A stretch of DNA of 64,000 nucleotides from Pseudoxanthomonas sp. z9. GTDB taxonomy: Bacteria; Pseudomonadota; Gammaproteobacteria; Xanthomonadales; Xanthomonadaceae. Within the stretch, counting starts at the first letter, position 1. The number at the start of each line of letters is the position of its first letter. The notes below the pieces were generated by a model. It ran no database searches. It was given only the letters and a program-made list of their open reading frames with translations, and was not told where the DNA came from. The translations under genes and the position numbers were made by a program. The stretch is from positions 248,001 to 312,000 of the forward strand of contig NZ_VFID01000004.1 in assembly GCF_006542425.1 (NCBI RefSeq), in the 5' to 3' direction. Shown here piece by piece: positions 11,601-20,616 of this stretch.

Positions 11601-12253
11601 ATCTCAGCGGTCATCCGATGGATCCCTATCGCGAGGATCTGCGCGCGCTGGTCGGCAGCGACCTGGGCGATCTGGAAAAACTCTGGAGCAACCAGTCGCC
11701 GGGCGAAAAGAAGGGCTGGCGCCCGGAAGTCAGCGCGCTGATCGCCGGCCAGGTGGTCGGGGTGCGCCGCAAGGGCGACAGCCAGGTGTTCGTGCAACTG
11801 GAGGATGGCCGTGGCCGGATCGAATGCAGTGCGTTCTCCGACGCGATGGCCGAGTTCGGGCCGTTGCTGACCCGCGACCGCATCCTGATCATGAAGGGCG
11901 GCCTCCGCGAGGACGAGTTCAACGGCGGCTTCAGCCTGCGCATCCGCCAGTGCTGGGACTACTCGCAGCTGTGCGCGCAGCAGGCGCAGCGGCTGTCGCT
12001 GCGGCTGGACCTGCGCGAACCGGGGCTATGGTCACGGGTGGAAGCGCTGCTCGCCCGCCACCGCCCCGGCAACACCCCCCTGCGCCTGGATCTGGTGCTG
12101 CCCTCCGGCAAGTCGGCCACCGCCGGCATGCTCGACGTCAACGGCGGCCTGTCGGTGCGGGTCGATACCGAACTGGTCGACGCGCTGCGGGCCACGCCCG
12201 GCGTGCGCGCGGTCAAGCTGGCGGTGGGCCGCCCCTGGACGCAGAACCACTGA
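8690..12253 (+). CDS. dnaE: DnaE, DNA polymerase III alpha subunit
   Basis: Catalytic subunit of the replicative polymerase. The 1187-residue protein (1160 in E. coli) opens with the PHP domain signature [15 protein letters not shown]. The C-family palm follows with the acidic cluster PDFDIDF at residues 408-414 and the [18 protein letters not shown] motif. After these come the [21 protein letters not shown] segment characteristic of alpha subunits, a helix-hairpin-helix region, an OB-fold ([20 protein letters not shown]) and the tau-binding tail. It lies between rnhB and accA, its normal place. The start gives the exact expected N-terminus. Confidence 0.97.
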   Translation: MSSRFVHLHLHTEFSMADSIIRVPEKPDQADPKKAKQANLLSRAVELRMPALAVTDRNNLFALVKFYKAAEAVGIKPIAGADVLVAEGNETPWPVTLLCRDREGYLSLSRLLTRAWMEGHRNDGVAIDPQWLHEDRQGLFALMGRQSHAGRLALSGRHELAEQHLAEWQRSFGEDLHLELTRTQRDGEEAFNAFALHASAKRGLPVIASNDVRFLSPDGFDAHEARVCIASGRVLDDPKRPREYSPEQYMKSAEEMAALFADVPDAIDNTLALAQRCNIEMRLGTYFLPAYPVPENETLDSWIRSQARAGLEERLGKNPLAPGKSREDYFERLEFELDTIIKMGFPGYFLIVGDFIQWGKNHGIPIGPGRGSGAGSLVAWALKITDLDPLPYNLLFERFLNPERVSMPDFDIDFCMDRRDEVIDYVARKYGRDRVSQIITYGTMAAKAVVRDAGRVLGFPYGLVDGVAKLIPNILGVTLKDAMGEGNSEMASQELIERYNSEDDVRDLIDLARQLEDLTRNAGKHAGGVVIAPSPLSDFCPLFAEHDEGMLGRNPVTQFDKNDVEEVGLVKFDFLGLRTLTIIDWAVKAINRRHERAGLPPVDIATIPLDDAATYRQVFASGNTGAVFQFESSGMRRLLKDAKPDRFEDLIALVSLYRPGPMDLIPSFVDRKHGREEVEYPDPRTEAILKDTYGIMVYQEQVMQMAQIVGAYSLGGADLLRRAMGKKVPAEMAKHREIFREGAGKGGVDEKKADEIFDLMEKFAGYGFNKSHAAAYALVSYQTAWLKCHYPAEFMAAVLSSDMDNTDKVVGFLDEARGLSLTVLPPEINHSDYMFEATDPRTIRYGIGAIKGVGQGLCETIVAERQQGGEFRDLLDFCKRVDSSKLNRRALEAMVNAGALDALGRNRASLMLQLPEVLKATDQLAKERAAGQSSLFGGGDAAPALEVVLTESDEWPLSQLLNGERETLGHYLSGHPMDPYREDLRALVGSDLGDLEKLWSNQSPGEKKGWRPEVSALIAGQVVGVRRKGDSQVFVQLEDGRGRIECSAFSDAMAEFGPLLTRDRILIMKGGLREDEFNGGFSLRIRQCWDYSQLCAQQAQRLSLRLDLREPGLWSRVEALLARHRPGNTPLRLDLVLPSGKSATAGMLDVNGGLSVRVDTELVDALRATPGVRAVKLAVGRPWTQNH

Positions 12254-12272
12254 GGCCCGGTTTCCGGGCTCC
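12254..12272 (+). terminator. Weak hairpin after dnaE
   Basis: GCCCGG TTT CCGGGC forms a 6-bp GC stem immediately after the dnaE stop codon. There is no T-tract. It may be a weak attenuator ahead of accA. Confidence 0.3.
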
Positions 12273-12347
12273 AGACCGTACTGCACGGCTCGGTATGGAG
12301 GCCCTGGCTGGGATAAACTCCCCTCTTTCCGGCCCATGGCCCGCTTG

Positions 12348-13307
12348 ATGAATCCGAACTACCTCGATTTCGAACAACCCATCGCCGATCTGGAAGCCAA
12401 GATCCAGGAGCTGCGCAACGCCAGCGCGGGGCCGGCGGTGAATGTCGATGCCGAAGTCCATGCCCTGCAGGACAAGCTGCGCGTCCGCACCGCCCAGATC
12501 TTCCGCGACCTGACGCCGTGGCAGGTGTCGCAGCTGGCCCGCCACCCGGCCCGCCCGTACACCCTGGATTACGCGCGCGTGATCTGCGACGAGTTCCAGG
12601 AGCTGGCCGGCGATCGCGCGTTCGCCGACGACAAGGCGATCGTGGGCGGCCTGGCCCGCATCAACGGGCGCTCGCTGGTGATCATCGGTCACCAGAAAGG
12701 CCGCGACACCAAGGAAAAGATCAAGCGCAACTTCGGCATGCCCAAGCCGGAGGGTTACCGCAAGGCGCTGCGGCTGATGAAGCTGGCCGAACGCTTCCGC
12801 CTGCCGGTGCTGACCTTCATCGACACCGCCGGCGCGTGGCCGGGCATCGATGCCGAGGAGCGCGGCCAGTCCGAGGCGATCGCACGCAACCTGCTGGAGA
12901 TGTCGGAACTGAAGGTCCCGGTGATCTGCACCGTGATCGGCGAAGGCGGCTCCGGCGGCGCGCTCGCCATCGGCGTGGGCGATCGCACCCTGATGCTGGA
13001 ATACAGCACCTACTCGGTGATCACCCCGGAAGGCTGCGCCTCGATCCTGTGGAAGTCGGCCGACAAGGCCAAGGACGCCGCCGAGCAGCTCGGCCTGACC
13101 GCCAAGCGCCTGCATTCGCTCGGCCTGGTGGACAAGGTGGTGCGTGAACCCATCGGCGGCGCCCACCGCAACCCGCGCCAGATGGCGACCCGCCTGAAGG
13201 CGGTCCTGCTCAACGAACTGGACGCACTGGAACAGATTCCGGTCGAACAACTGCTGCAGCGTCGCTACGAGCGCCTGCGCAGCTACGGGGCCTACGAGGC
13301 CGCCTGA
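12348..13307 (+). CDS. accA: AccA, acetyl-CoA carboxylase carboxyltransferase alpha subunit
   Basis: With AccD it transfers CO2 from carboxybiotin to acetyl-CoA, the committed step of fatty acid synthesis. Starting at the ATG at 12348 the protein begins [19 protein letters not shown] and is 319 residues, the same length as the E. coli subunit. The upstream ATG at 12336 would add four residues not seen in the family. The crotonase-fold core includes [19 protein letters not shown] and the oxyanion-hole stretch [15 protein letters not shown]. It is followed 11 bases later by the GT51-like gene, suggesting co-transcription. Confidence 0.96.
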   Translation: MNPNYLDFEQPIADLEAKIQELRNASAGPAVNVDAEVHALQDKLRVRTAQIFRDLTPWQVSQLARHPARPYTLDYARVICDEFQELAGDRAFADDKAIVGGLARINGRSLVIIGHQKGRDTKEKIKRNFGMPKPEGYRKALRLMKLAERFRLPVLTFIDTAGAWPGIDAEERGQSEAIARNLLEMSELKVPVICTVIGEGGSGGALAIGVGDRTLMLEYSTYSVITPEGCASILWKSADKAKDAAEQLGLTAKRLHSLGLVDKVVREPIGGAHRNPRQMATRLKAVLLNELDALEQIPVEQLLQRRYERLRSYGAYEAA

Positions 13308-13318
13308 GGGCAAACGCG

Positions 13319-14044
13319 ATGAGCTGGCAGAAATGGATGTCTGCCCTGCTGATGGTGCCGGTGGTCGGCTACGTGACGCTGTGCCTGGGCGTATATCTGT
13401 GGGGTGCAGGCGCGCTTCCCGCCGATCGCCGACCGAACACCAGCGCGATACCGCCCTCGATGCGAGCGCAGTATCGCGCCATCCACGGTGTAGATGATGA
13501 CTCGGCCATCCGCCTGGATCCGTTCACGATGCCCTGGCATCTTTTTCGGCAACCCGGAGGAACGGATGAGTTGCGGCTTCCCACCCGGGCCGGCCGCATC
13601 CTCCTGCAGCGCTCGGACCGCCCTGCGGATGGCGCGCGTCGCCTCGCCGCCGACATCGCCGCCGTGATATTCGTCAGCCGCGCCTGGTCGGTGGACGAAC
13701 AGATCAGCACGGTGTTGAACGAAGCGTTCTACGGCCGAGGCGCATTCGGCCTGCGTGACGCCGCCGAGGCTTGGTACGGCCAGTTCCCGGAAACCCTGCG
13801 ACCGGAAGAATTCCTGGCGCTGCAGGTCCTGGAGCGAGGGCCGTCATCCTATGACCCGGTGTGTCGCCCGGTTCGCTTCGAAGAACGCTTCCGCTTCGTA
13901 TCCGCGCAGCTGAGCGTCGTGGATATCGATGCCGCGCTGGCACGTGCACGCGAACGACTGCGAGCCCTTCCTTCCGCCTGCAATGGCGTCTCCGCGCCGG
14001 CCGCCACCCGGCTCTCCATCCCCGTATCCAGCCAAGCCGCATGA
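13319..14044 (+). CDS. Membrane-anchored GT51-like protein lacking catalytic residues
   Basis: The 241-residue protein has one N-terminal membrane helix (about residues 8-30) and a periplasmic domain. Residues 126-180 align by eye with the C-terminal part of the GT51 peptidoglycan glycosyltransferase fold: LNEAFYGRGAFGLRDAAEAWYG, LRPEEFLALQ and GPSSYDP mirror the LNxxxFGxGxxGxxxAAxxYF...LTxxExALLA...P motifs of MtgA and class A PBPs. The EDxxF motif with the catalytic Glu is not identifiable. The GASTITQQ motif is replaced by GARRLAAD (residues 105-112). It is therefore probably a pseudoenzyme. The stop overlaps the start of the TPR gene (ATGA), so the two products likely act together. An unrelated helical protein is the main alternative. 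Confidence 0.6.
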   Translation: MSWQKWMSALLMVPVVGYVTLCLGVYLWGAGALPADRRPNTSAIPPSMRAQYRAIHGVDDDSAIRLDPFTMPWHLFRQPGGTDELRLPTRAGRILLQRSDRPADGARRLAADIAAVIFVSRAWSVDEQISTVLNEAFYGRGAFGLRDAAEAWYGQFPETLRPEEFLALQVLERGPSSYDPVCRPVRFEERFRFVSAQLSVVDIDAALARARERLRALPSACNGVSAPAATRLSIPVSSQAA

Positions 14045-14793
14045 GCCCAATCATCATCCTCTCGCTGATCCTCCAGGTCGCCTGCTGCGTACACGTCGTT
14101 CGCACCGGGCGGCCGCTGTACTGGGTCTTCATCCTGCTGCTGTTCTCGTACATCGCGGTGCTGGTCTACTTCATCGCCGAAGTGCTGCCGGATCTGCGCC
14201 ACAACCCGTCGGCGCGCCGGGCGGCGCGCAGCGTGCGCTCGCGCATCGATCCCGAACACGAGAAGCGCAGGGCGGATCGCAGGCTGGGGCTTTCCGATAC
14301 GCCGGAAACCCGCCGCCAACTGGCGGAAGAATGCCTGCGCAGCGGGGATTTCGCGCGCGCCGAGGATCTGTTCGGCAACGCGCTCAAGGGCTTGTACCGC
14401 ACGGATCCGGATCTGATGCTCGGCCTGGCCAAGGCCCAGTACGGACAGGGCAAGGCACGCGAGACGCGCGCGACCCTTGATGCGCTCATCGCCGCCAATC
14501 CGAACTTCCGCTCCAGCGACGGCCACCTGCTGTATGCGCGCGCCGTGGAAGACCTCGGCGACGCGACCGCCGCCCTGCACGAATACGAAGCCGTCGTGCA
14601 GGGCTACCCCGGCGAGGAGGCGCGGGCGCGCTACGGCCTGTTGCTCAAGCGCCAGGGCGAACGGGTTCGCGCCCGCGCGGTGTTCCAGGAAATCCTGACC
14701 CGCTCCGATGCCCTGCCGAAGTACTACCAGCGCGATCAGCGCGAGTGGATCGCGTTGGCGCGCAGCGAACTGGCGAACCTGTCCTCGTCCTGA
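14041..14793 (+). CDS. Inner-membrane TPR protein
   Basis: The 250-residue product has two N-terminal membrane helices (about 2-18 and 25-47) joined by a short RTGRP turn, reminiscent of the PLDc_N hairpin. An Arg-rich linker leads into tetratricopeptide-like repeats over about residues 90-240 (for example RQLAEECLRSGDFARAEDLF and LLYARAVEDLGDATAALHEY). TPRs are protein-docking surfaces. The orientation of the hairpin would leave the repeats on the side of the C-terminus, probably the cytoplasm. The start overlaps the stop of the GT51-like gene. No enzymatic motif is seen and the partner is unknown. Confidence 0.75.
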   Translation: MSPIIILSLILQVACCVHVVRTGRPLYWVFILLLFSYIAVLVYFIAEVLPDLRHNPSARRAARSVRSRIDPEHEKRRADRRLGLSDTPETRRQLAEECLRSGDFARAEDLFGNALKGLYRTDPDLMLGLAKAQYGQGKARETRATLDALIAANPNFRSSDGHLLYARAVEDLGDATAALHEYEAVVQGYPGEEARARYGLLLKRQGERVRARAVFQEILTRSDALPKYYQRDQREWIALARSELANLSSS

Positions 14794-14957
14794 TTCAAGT
14801 GGAGGATGGCAGTCCTGACTGTCGTCGCCGCGAATCCCGCTGGGTCCGCTCGGGCACGCACTGCGTCGGAATGCCCAGGGGTTCGGGCCGAACCAACAAA
14901 CGGAGTCATTTCCGTTCCGGGAAACCTGGTATTCAATGACGGGTGCTCCACAACGGC

Positions 14958-15113
14958 ATGGATACCCCCATGTTCGAAGCCATCACCCAATTGCTGGATC
15001 ATTGCCTTGACCTGTTCGGTCAGGCGGGTAGCCGCCGCGCGTGGCCGATCCTGGTCGGGTTACTCCTGCTGATTTCAATCTTGTGCGCGGTGGCCTTCTG
15101 GACCTATTCCTGA
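14958..15113 (+). CDS. Small membrane protein (51 aa)
   Basis: A short frame reading MDTPMFEAITQLLDHC... with an amphipathic N-terminal half, a basic SRRAW knee and one clear membrane helix (about residues 29-48, PILVGLLLLISILCAVAF), ending WTYS. The topology and clean helix argue that it is real. The ribosome binding site is weak, and an ATG at codon 5 is an alternative start. Family not recognised. It lies between the TPR gene and tilS, near a second tiny membrane protein. Confidence 0.45.
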   Translation: MDTPMFEAITQLLDHCLDLFGQAGSRRAWPILVGLLLLISILCAVAFWTYS

Positions 15114-15271
15114 GCCATGCCCGCCGCGTCACTTCCGGTGGCAAGCTTGGCGGCACATCAGCGTCCGGGTCTCGGCGTCATCCCTCCCGCGACGATCCGC
15201 CGCAGGCGCGGGTGTGCCGACGGCGCTAGGATGGGATAGCCGGCACAGGCCGGCTCACGGGGGAAAACGTG

Positions 15272-15457
15272 ATGGACCTGTTGCATCCATGGTGGCTGGT
15301 TCCGCTCATCCTGTTCGTCCTGCCGATGGTGGTCGGCCTGTTCTACAACCGTCTGCGCTGGCACCGGAACGGAGTCAACCAGAACTGGGTTCTGGGCCTG
15401 TTCGTCAGTGTCTGCTGGCTGGCCGCCATCATCGTCATCCTGAACAAGCTGCGCTGA
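15272..15457 (+). CDS. Small two-helix membrane protein (61 aa)
   Basis: Begins MDLLHPWWLVPLILFVLPMV and contains two membrane helices (about residues 8-24 and 41-57) separated by a basic loop (YNRLRWHRNGVNQN), ending NKLR. A purine-rich GGGGGAAAA lies about 6 bases before the ATG and supports it; the GTG one codon earlier is an alternative. The family is not recognised. tilS starts 30 bases downstream. Confidence 0.6.
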   Translation: MDLLHPWWLVPLILFVLPMVVGLFYNRLRWHRNGVNQNWVLGLFVSVCWLAAIIVILNKLR

Positions 15458-15487
15458 GCCGCGGGCCTGCCGGCTAGACTGGGTGGC

Positions 15488-16771
15488 ATGTTCGCCCTGC
15501 CACCCGCACCCGCCGTCGTGCCGTCCCTGCTGATCGGTTTCAGCGGCGGTCTGGATTCGACGGTCCTGCTGCACCGCCTCCATGCGGACCCGGCGTTCAA
15601 CGGCATCCTTCGGGCCATCCATGTCCATCACGGCCTGCAGCCGGCGGCCGACGACTGGGCCGCGCACTGCCAACACGCCTGCGATGCCTGGGAGGTGCCG
15701 TTGCGGATCGTGCGCGTGCGGGTTCCCGCCGATGCCGGACAGGGCATGGAGGCGGCTGCCCGCGATGCGCGCTATGCGGCGTTCGCCGAGGCGATGTCGC
15801 CCGGCGAGGTGCTGGTGACCGCGCATCATCTGCAGGACCAGGCGGAAACCTTCCTGCTGCGTGCCCTGCGCGCTTCGGGTGTGGAGGGTCTGGCGGCGAT
15901 GCGCGACTGGCGCGCCTTTGCCGGTGGATGGCATTGGCGTCCGCTGCTGGGCACGTCGCATGCCGTGCTTGAAAGCCACGCCAGCCGGCATGGTCTGGCG
16001 TGGATCGACGATCCCAGCAACCTGCACACCGCGCACGACCGCAACTTCCTGCGCCAGCAGGTCATGCCGCTGCTGCAACAGCGCTGGCCGCATGCCGCGG
16101 CCGCATTCGCGCGCAGCGCCGCGCTGGCGCGGGAAAGTGCCGAGCTGCTCGATCGCGAAGACGCGCAGGCGCTGGCGATGAGCCGCACGCTGGATCCAGC
16201 GGCACTGTCGGTGACCGCCCTGCTCGCGCTTCCGCCCGCGCGGCGTGCCCGCGTGTTGCGCCGCTGGCTGTGCGAACGGAGCCTGCCGCCCCTTCCCGCC
16301 GAGGGCGTATGTCATATCGAGCAGGATCTGCTGGCCGCGGCGGCGGACGACGAAGCCGAATTCAGCTGGCAGGGCGCGGTCGTACGCCGCTGGCGCGATC
16401 TGTTGCATGCCGAGTCGATGCGACCTCCGCTGCCGGCCGACTGGCAAGTCGAATGGGACACGCACCAGCCCCTGCGGCTGCCGACCGGCGACCGGCTGGT
16501 CCTGGAAGGCGCGACCTGGCCGACACCGCTGCGGGCCGCCGCGCGCCTGGGCGGTGAGCGCCTGCGCCAACCTGGCCGCGCGCACAGCCAGGCGCTGAAG
16601 AAACTGCTGCAGGCCGAAGGCATTCCCCCTTGGGAACGCCGCCTGCTGCCGTTGCTGTGGGATACCGATGGCGAACTGCTCGCGGCCGGTGACCTGCTGC
16701 TGGGGGCACGCCTGGACGAATGGCTGCGCCGGCACGGAGCGAGCCTGCGCTGGGAGCGGATGGGGGCCTGA
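15488..16771 (+). CDS. tilS: TilS, tRNA(Ile)-lysidine synthase
   Basis: ATP-dependent formation of lysidine at C34 of tRNA-Ile(CAU), changing both amino-acid and codon specificity; essential. The 427-residue protein has the N-type PP-loop SGGLDS at residues 19-24, the HHGLQP and [13 protein letters not shown] motifs of the catalytic domain, and the TilS-specific C-terminal domains ([18 protein letters not shown]). The start is 30 bases after the small membrane protein gene; xseB follows. Confidence 0.94.
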   Translation: MFALPPAPAVVPSLLIGFSGGLDSTVLLHRLHADPAFNGILRAIHVHHGLQPAADDWAAHCQHACDAWEVPLRIVRVRVPADAGQGMEAAARDARYAAFAEAMSPGEVLVTAHHLQDQAETFLLRALRASGVEGLAAMRDWRAFAGGWHWRPLLGTSHAVLESHASRHGLAWIDDPSNLHTAHDRNFLRQQVMPLLQQRWPHAAAAFARSAALARESAELLDREDAQALAMSRTLDPAALSVTALLALPPARRARVLRRWLCERSLPPLPAEGVCHIEQDLLAAAADDEAEFSWQGAVVRRWRDLLHAESMRPPLPADWQVEWDTHQPLRLPTGDRLVLEGATWPTPLRAAARLGGERLRQPGRAHSQALKKLLQAEGIPPWERRLLPLLWDTDGELLAAGDLLLGARLDEWLRRHGASLRWERMGA

Positions 16772-16817
16772 GCGCCGCGCGTTGACCTTCACGCGACGGC
16801 TCCGCACACTTTCCCGC

Positions 16818-17078
16818 ATGGCCAAGAAAAATACCCCCGACGCGTCCCCGGTGGCGAACTTCGAACAGTCGCTGGAAGAACTCGAACGCCTGGTCGACCG
16901 GATGGAACACGGCGACCTCAGCCTGGAAGACTCGCTGGCCGCCTACGAGCGCGGCGTCGGCCTGTACCGCCAGTGCCAGGCCGCGCTGGAGCAGGCGGAA
17001 ATGCGGGTCCGGCTGCTCAGCGATCCCGCCAGTCCGGAGAGCGCCGAGCCGTTCGCGCCCCTGCCCGATGGCAACTGA
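16818..17078 (+). CDS. xseB: XseB, exodeoxyribonuclease VII small subunit
   Basis: The 86-residue helical subunit forms exonuclease VII with XseA, degrading single-stranded DNA. The signature [32 protein letters not shown] is typical. The frame is open upstream to 16668 inside tilS, but the ATG at 16818 gives the normal N-terminus. It overlaps ispA by 11 bases, the usual xseB-ispA arrangement. Confidence 0.93.
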   Translation: MAKKNTPDASPVANFEQSLEELERLVDRMEHGDLSLEDSLAAYERGVGLYRQCQAALEQAEMRVRLLSDPASPESAEPFAPLPDGN

Positions 17079-17946
17079 GGCCCGTTTCGCGGCCTGGGCC
17101 GCGCGCACCGAAGCCACCCTCGAGCAGGCCCTTCCATCCCCGGATCAAGCGCCCGGACGCCTCCACGCGGCCATGCGCCACGCCGTGCTCGGCGGCGGCA
17201 AGCGGATGCGCCCCCTGCTGGTCTACGCCGCCGGCAGCGTTTCCGGCGCGCCGGAAACGCTGCTGGACGCACCCGCCGCCGCGGTTGAACTGATCCACGC
17301 CTATTCGCTGGTCCACGACGATCTGCCGGCGATGGACGACGACGACCTGCGCCGCGGCCGGCCGACGGTGCACGTCGCCTTCGACGAGGCCACCGCCATC
17401 CTCGCCGGCGACGCCCTGCAGACGCGCGCCTTCGAGGTGCTGGCGCAGGCTTCCGCCGATGCCGATATCCGCCTGGCCTGGGTGCAGGCCCTGGCCGACG
17501 CGTCCGGCGTCGCCGGCATGTGCGGTGGACAGGCGCTGGACATCGACGCGACCGGACGCCAGCAGAGCCTTGATGAACTCGCCCGCATGCATGCCTGGAA
17601 AACCGGGGCGCTGATCCGCGCGGCGGTGCGACTCGGCGCGCTGGCCGGTCGGGCCACGCCGGATGTCCTGGTACGCCTGGACGGATTCGCCTCGTCGCTG
17701 GGCCTGGCCTTCCAGATCCGCGACGACATCCTGGACGTGGAAGGCAGCTCCGAGCAGCTCGGCAAAACCGCGGGCAAGGATGCGGCCCAGGCCAAGTCGA
17801 CCTATCCAGCCCTGCTGGGCATGGACGGCGCGAAGGCGCGCTTGAACGAACTCGACGCGGCCATGCGCGACGCGTTGTCGCCGTTTGGCGAAGCCGCCGA
17901 CGCCCTGCGCGTGCTTGGCGAAATGGCGGTCCGCCGCAATCATTGA
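17068..17946 (+). CDS. ispA: IspA, farnesyl diphosphate synthase
   Basis: Short-chain polyprenyl synthase that condenses IPP with DMAPP/GPP to make farnesyl diphosphate for ubiquinone and undecaprenyl phosphate. The 292-residue protein has [11 protein letters not shown], the first Asp-rich motif [10 protein letters not shown] (residues 84-93, followed by LRRGRPT) and the second, DDILD (219-223). In many gamma-proteobacteria dxs follows in the same operon. Here a strong terminator lies directly downstream and dxs is not in the window. Confidence 0.94.
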   Translation: MATEARFAAWAARTEATLEQALPSPDQAPGRLHAAMRHAVLGGGKRMRPLLVYAAGSVSGAPETLLDAPAAAVELIHAYSLVHDDLPAMDDDDLRRGRPTVHVAFDEATAILAGDALQTRAFEVLAQASADADIRLAWVQALADASGVAGMCGGQALDIDATGRQQSLDELARMHAWKTGALIRAAVRLGALAGRATPDVLVRLDGFASSLGLAFQIRDDILDVEGSSEQLGKTAGKDAAQAKSTYPALLGMDGAKARLNELDAAMRDALSPFGEAADALRVLGEMAVRRNH

Positions 17947-17979
17947 CGCCAGGAATGCCGGATGGGCATCGCCGTAATG

Positions 17980-18008
17980 AAAAAGGCCCGGTCAGACCGG
18001 GCCTTTTT
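17980..18008. terminator. Bidirectional intrinsic terminator between ispA and the DUF4870 gene
   Basis: A perfect hairpin AAAAAGGCCCGG - TCAGA - CCGGGCCTTTTT with A- and T-tracts on both flanks, so it works on either strand. It lies between convergent genes and would end the ispA message as well as the minus-strand DUF4870 message. Confidence 0.9.
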
Positions 18009-18028
18009 CTTCGACTTGAGAACTTCGT

Positions 18029-18457
18029 TTACTTGATCAGGCGCAGCGTCAGCGGATAGCGATAGGCTTCGCCGTTGTTGGCCTTGATCGCGGCGATGAT
18101 GGTGAACACCAGCCAGGCGATGCCGACGATCACCATCAGCGGCAGCGTGATCAGCGCGCCGATGCCCAGGGTCACGATCGTGAGCAGGAACAGTGCCAGG
18201 AAGATGATGCCGACGGTGATGTTGAAGTTCAGCGCTTCCTTGCCCTGATCGTTGACGAAGGGCATGGTGTCCTTCTTGACCAGCCAGATGATCAGCGGAC
18301 CGATGAAGCAGCCGAGGCTGCCGGCCCAACCCGAGGTGACGATGCCGCCGACCAGCGCGGACAGGTGTGCGAACAGGGCCCACTGGCGCTCTTCCGCACT
18401 CGGGCTTCCCGAAGTCGGCGGCGGCGGCGGTGCGGTGACGTTCTCGAACTCGCTCAT
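18029..18457 (-). CDS. DUF4870 membrane protein
   Basis: The 142-residue inner-membrane protein has a Pro-rich N-terminus (TAPPPPPTSG), then the DUF4870 pattern: ERQWALFAHLSALVGG, IGPLIIWLVKKD, FVNDQGKEALNFNI, and two further membrane helices, ending in AYRYPLTLRLIK. Function is unknown; the domain is common in bacteria. The start chosen is an ATG with a GGGG-type ribosome binding site about 9 bases upstream; the frame is open for 31 more codons but that part is Arg/Ser-rich noise. It lies downstream of pmbA on the same strand. Confidence 0.85.
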   Translation of the reverse strand: MSEFENVTAPPPPPTSGSPSAEERQWALFAHLSALVGGIVTSGWAGSLGCFIGPLIIWLVKKDTMPFVNDQGKEALNFNITVGIIFLALFLLTIVTLGIGALITLPLMVIVGIAWLVFTIIAAIKANNGEAYRYPLTLRLIK

Positions 18458-18546
18458 GCGTGTATCCCCATTCCTTGTTGACGTTGATGGTATGGAACAA
18501 CCCCGCCCGCCACTTTCGGGGCCGCGGGGGATCCTGTCAAGACACG

Positions 18547-19905
18547 TCAATCGGATCCGGCAACGGTCATGCGTCCGAGCAGGATGGAACCGCAGGCCAC
18601 GTGCGAACGCGGATCGACATCGTTTCCGACCGCCTCCACGCCCGCGAACATCTGCTTGAGGTTGCCGGCGATGGTGATGCCGTCCACCGGATGGGCGAGT
18701 TCGCCGTTCTCCACCCAGAACCCGGCCGCGCCGCGCGAATAGTCGCCGGTGACCGGATTGACGCCCTGCCCCATCAGTTCGGTGATGACCAGGCCACGTC
18801 CCATGCCGCGCACCAGTTCCCCGAAACCGCCGGCGTTGGCCGAGACCTGCAGGTTGTGCACGCCGCCGGCATTGCCGGTGCTCTGCAACCCCAGCTTGCG
18901 CGCCGAATAACTGCCCAGCAGGTAGCGTTCGAGCACGCCGTCGCGTACCAGCGGCGCATCGCGGGTGGCGACGCCCTCGGCGTCGAACGCGGCCGAGCGC
19001 CAGCCATGGCGCAGGAACGGACGCTCCTCGATCGAGAACCAGTCCGGGAAGATCCGCTGGCCCGCATGATCCAGCAGGAAGCTCGCCCGCCGGTACAGCG
19101 CCGAGCCGGAAACGGCGCCCAGCAAGTGGCCCACCAGCGAGCGCGCCACCTCGGCGGCGAACAGGACCGGGTACTGGCCGGTCGCGACCGTACGCGGCTC
19201 CAGCCGGGCGACGGTGCGCTCGGCCGCTTTGCGCCCCACCCGTTCCGCCGCTTCCAGCGCGGACGCGGCCAGCGCCGTCGTGTACCAGCCGTCGCGCTGC
19301 ATGCCGTCGCCCTCGCCGGCGATCAGCGCGCAGCCGAGGGTGTGCTGGGTGCTGCGTTCGCGTCCGACGAACCCGTGCGAATTCGCATACACCGAAAGAC
19401 TCTCCGAGCTGCCTACCGAGGCGCCGTCGGAATTGCCGATCCGCGAATCCGCCTCGCGCCCGGCGTTCTCGCAGGCCAGGGCCAGATCCAGCGCTTCGTC
19501 GGCCTGCACCGGCCAGGGATGCCAGAGGTCGAAATCGGGGAACTCCGCCGCCATCCGGTCCGCATCGGCCAGTCCGGCGGCTTCGTCATCCTCCGTATAG
19601 CGGGCGATGGCGCAGGCCTGCTCGACCGTGGCCTCCAGGCTCTCCTCGCGCAGATCCGCGGTGCTGGCGCTGCCCTTGCGCCGGCCGAAGTAGACGGTCA
19701 CGCCGATGCCGCGGTCGCGGGTCGATTCGACCGTCTCGACCTCGCCCAGGCGCACGTTGACGTTCAGCCCTCGCTCCTCGCTGCAACTGACCTCGGCCTG
19801 GCTGGCGCCGCGCGCGCGGGCGGCCGCCAGCAGGCGCTGCGACAGCTCGGCGAGGGTGTCCAGCCGGGCCAGGCTGTCGTCGACGGAAACGGTGATGGCG
19901 TTCAA
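18547..19905 (-). CDS. pmbA: PmbA/TldE, metalloprotease subunit
   Basis: Partner of TldD in the heterodimeric TldD/TldE protease that processes small peptides (microcin B17 in E. coli, modified peptide precursors elsewhere). The 452-residue product matches the usual length. Signatures are DRGIGVTVYFGRRKGSAST, SYSARKLGLQSTGNAGG and GVNPVTGDYSRGAAGFWVENG. I placed the start at a TTG: AAGGA lies 7 bases upstream of it and the next residues NAITVSVDDS suit the family, whereas upstream ATGs would add a basic, non-conserved tail. It is divergent from yjgA; tldD is on the same strand just beyond. Confidence 0.92.
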   Translation of the reverse strand: MNAITVSVDDSLARLDTLAELSQRLLAAARARGASQAEVSCSEERGLNVNVRLGEVETVESTRDRGIGVTVYFGRRKGSASTADLREESLEATVEQACAIARYTEDDEAAGLADADRMAAEFPDFDLWHPWPVQADEALDLALACENAGREADSRIGNSDGASVGSSESLSVYANSHGFVGRERSTQHTLGCALIAGEGDGMQRDGWYTTALAASALEAAERVGRKAAERTVARLEPRTVATGQYPVLFAAEVARSLVGHLLGAVSGSALYRRASFLLDHAGQRIFPDWFSIEERPFLRHGWRSAAFDAEGVATRDAPLVRDGVLERYLLGSYSARKLGLQSTGNAGGVHNLQVSANAGGFGELVRGMGRGLVITELMGQGVNPVTGDYSRGAAGFWVENGELAHPVDGITIAGNLKQMFAGVEAVGNDVDPRSHVACGSILLGRMTVAGSD

Positions 19906-20014
19906 TGGCTTATCCTTATGCGATGCAGGAAGCCGGACCTCCCGGCTTCCCCCGTGAAAGATGTCCCGGCGCGCCATGCAGGCGCCGCCGCGTGACCGGC
20001 AACCGAGATCGACC

Positions 20015-20572
20015 ATGCGCGGACGCGACCCCGAAACCGGCGAATTCTATAGCCCCAGCCGCACCCAGCAGCGCGAGGAAGCGCTCGAGGTGCGCAGCCT
20101 GGCCGAGCAACTGGTGGCGCTGCCGCCGGCGCGCCTGGCCAAGCTGCCGATTCCCGAAGACCTGATGCCGCACATCCTGGAAACCCAGCGCATCACCTCG
20201 CACATCGCGCACAAGCGCCAGTTGCAGTACCTGGCCAAGCAGATGCGCCGCGAGGACGATGAAGTGCTGGCGGCGATCCGCGACGCGATGGACGAAGGCG
20301 GCGACGCCGCGCGGCGCGAAGCAGCGCAGCTGCATCGCGCAGAACACTGGCGCGATCGCCTGCTGGCGGACGGCGACGGCGCGCTGGGCGAGTTGCTGGA
20401 GGAGTTCCCGCAAGCCGATCGCCAGCGCCTGCGCCAGTTGATCCGCAACGCCGGCGAGGAACGCGCGAAGAACAAGCCGCCGCATGCGTTCCGCGAACTG
20501 TTCCGCGAGATCCGCGAATTGCTCGCGGAGGGCGACGACGCGCCCGACGACACGGACACCGACGAAGGCTGA
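20015..20572 (+). CDS. yjgA: YjgA/DarP, 50S ribosome assembly factor (DUF615)
   Basis: DUF615 protein that associates with late 50S precursors near the peptidyl transferase centre. The 185-residue product reads [19 protein letters not shown], then helical, charged sequence with [39 protein letters not shown] and [20 protein letters not shown]. In-frame ATGs at 19961 and 19976 would add an Arg-rich extension; the MRGRD start matches my recollection of xanthomonad orthologues. It is placed between pmbA and tldD on the opposite strand; yjgA-pmbA adjacency is widespread. Confidence 0.9.
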   Translation: MRGRDPETGEFYSPSRTQQREEALEVRSLAEQLVALPPARLAKLPIPEDLMPHILETQRITSHIAHKRQLQYLAKQMRREDDEVLAAIRDAMDEGGDAARREAAQLHRAEHWRDRLLADGDGALGELLEEFPQADRQRLRQLIRNAGEERAKNKPPHAFRELFREIRELLAEGDDAPDDTDTDEG

Positions 20573-20616
20573 GCCACGTGCCGGCGCCCGCACGGCGCCG
20601 TCCACCCGCCCGCGGT

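Noticed and set aside
8630..11797. A 1055-codon minus-strand frame opposite dnaE
   Set aside because: Shadow of dnaE; no motif and His/Gln/Arg/Val-rich translation.
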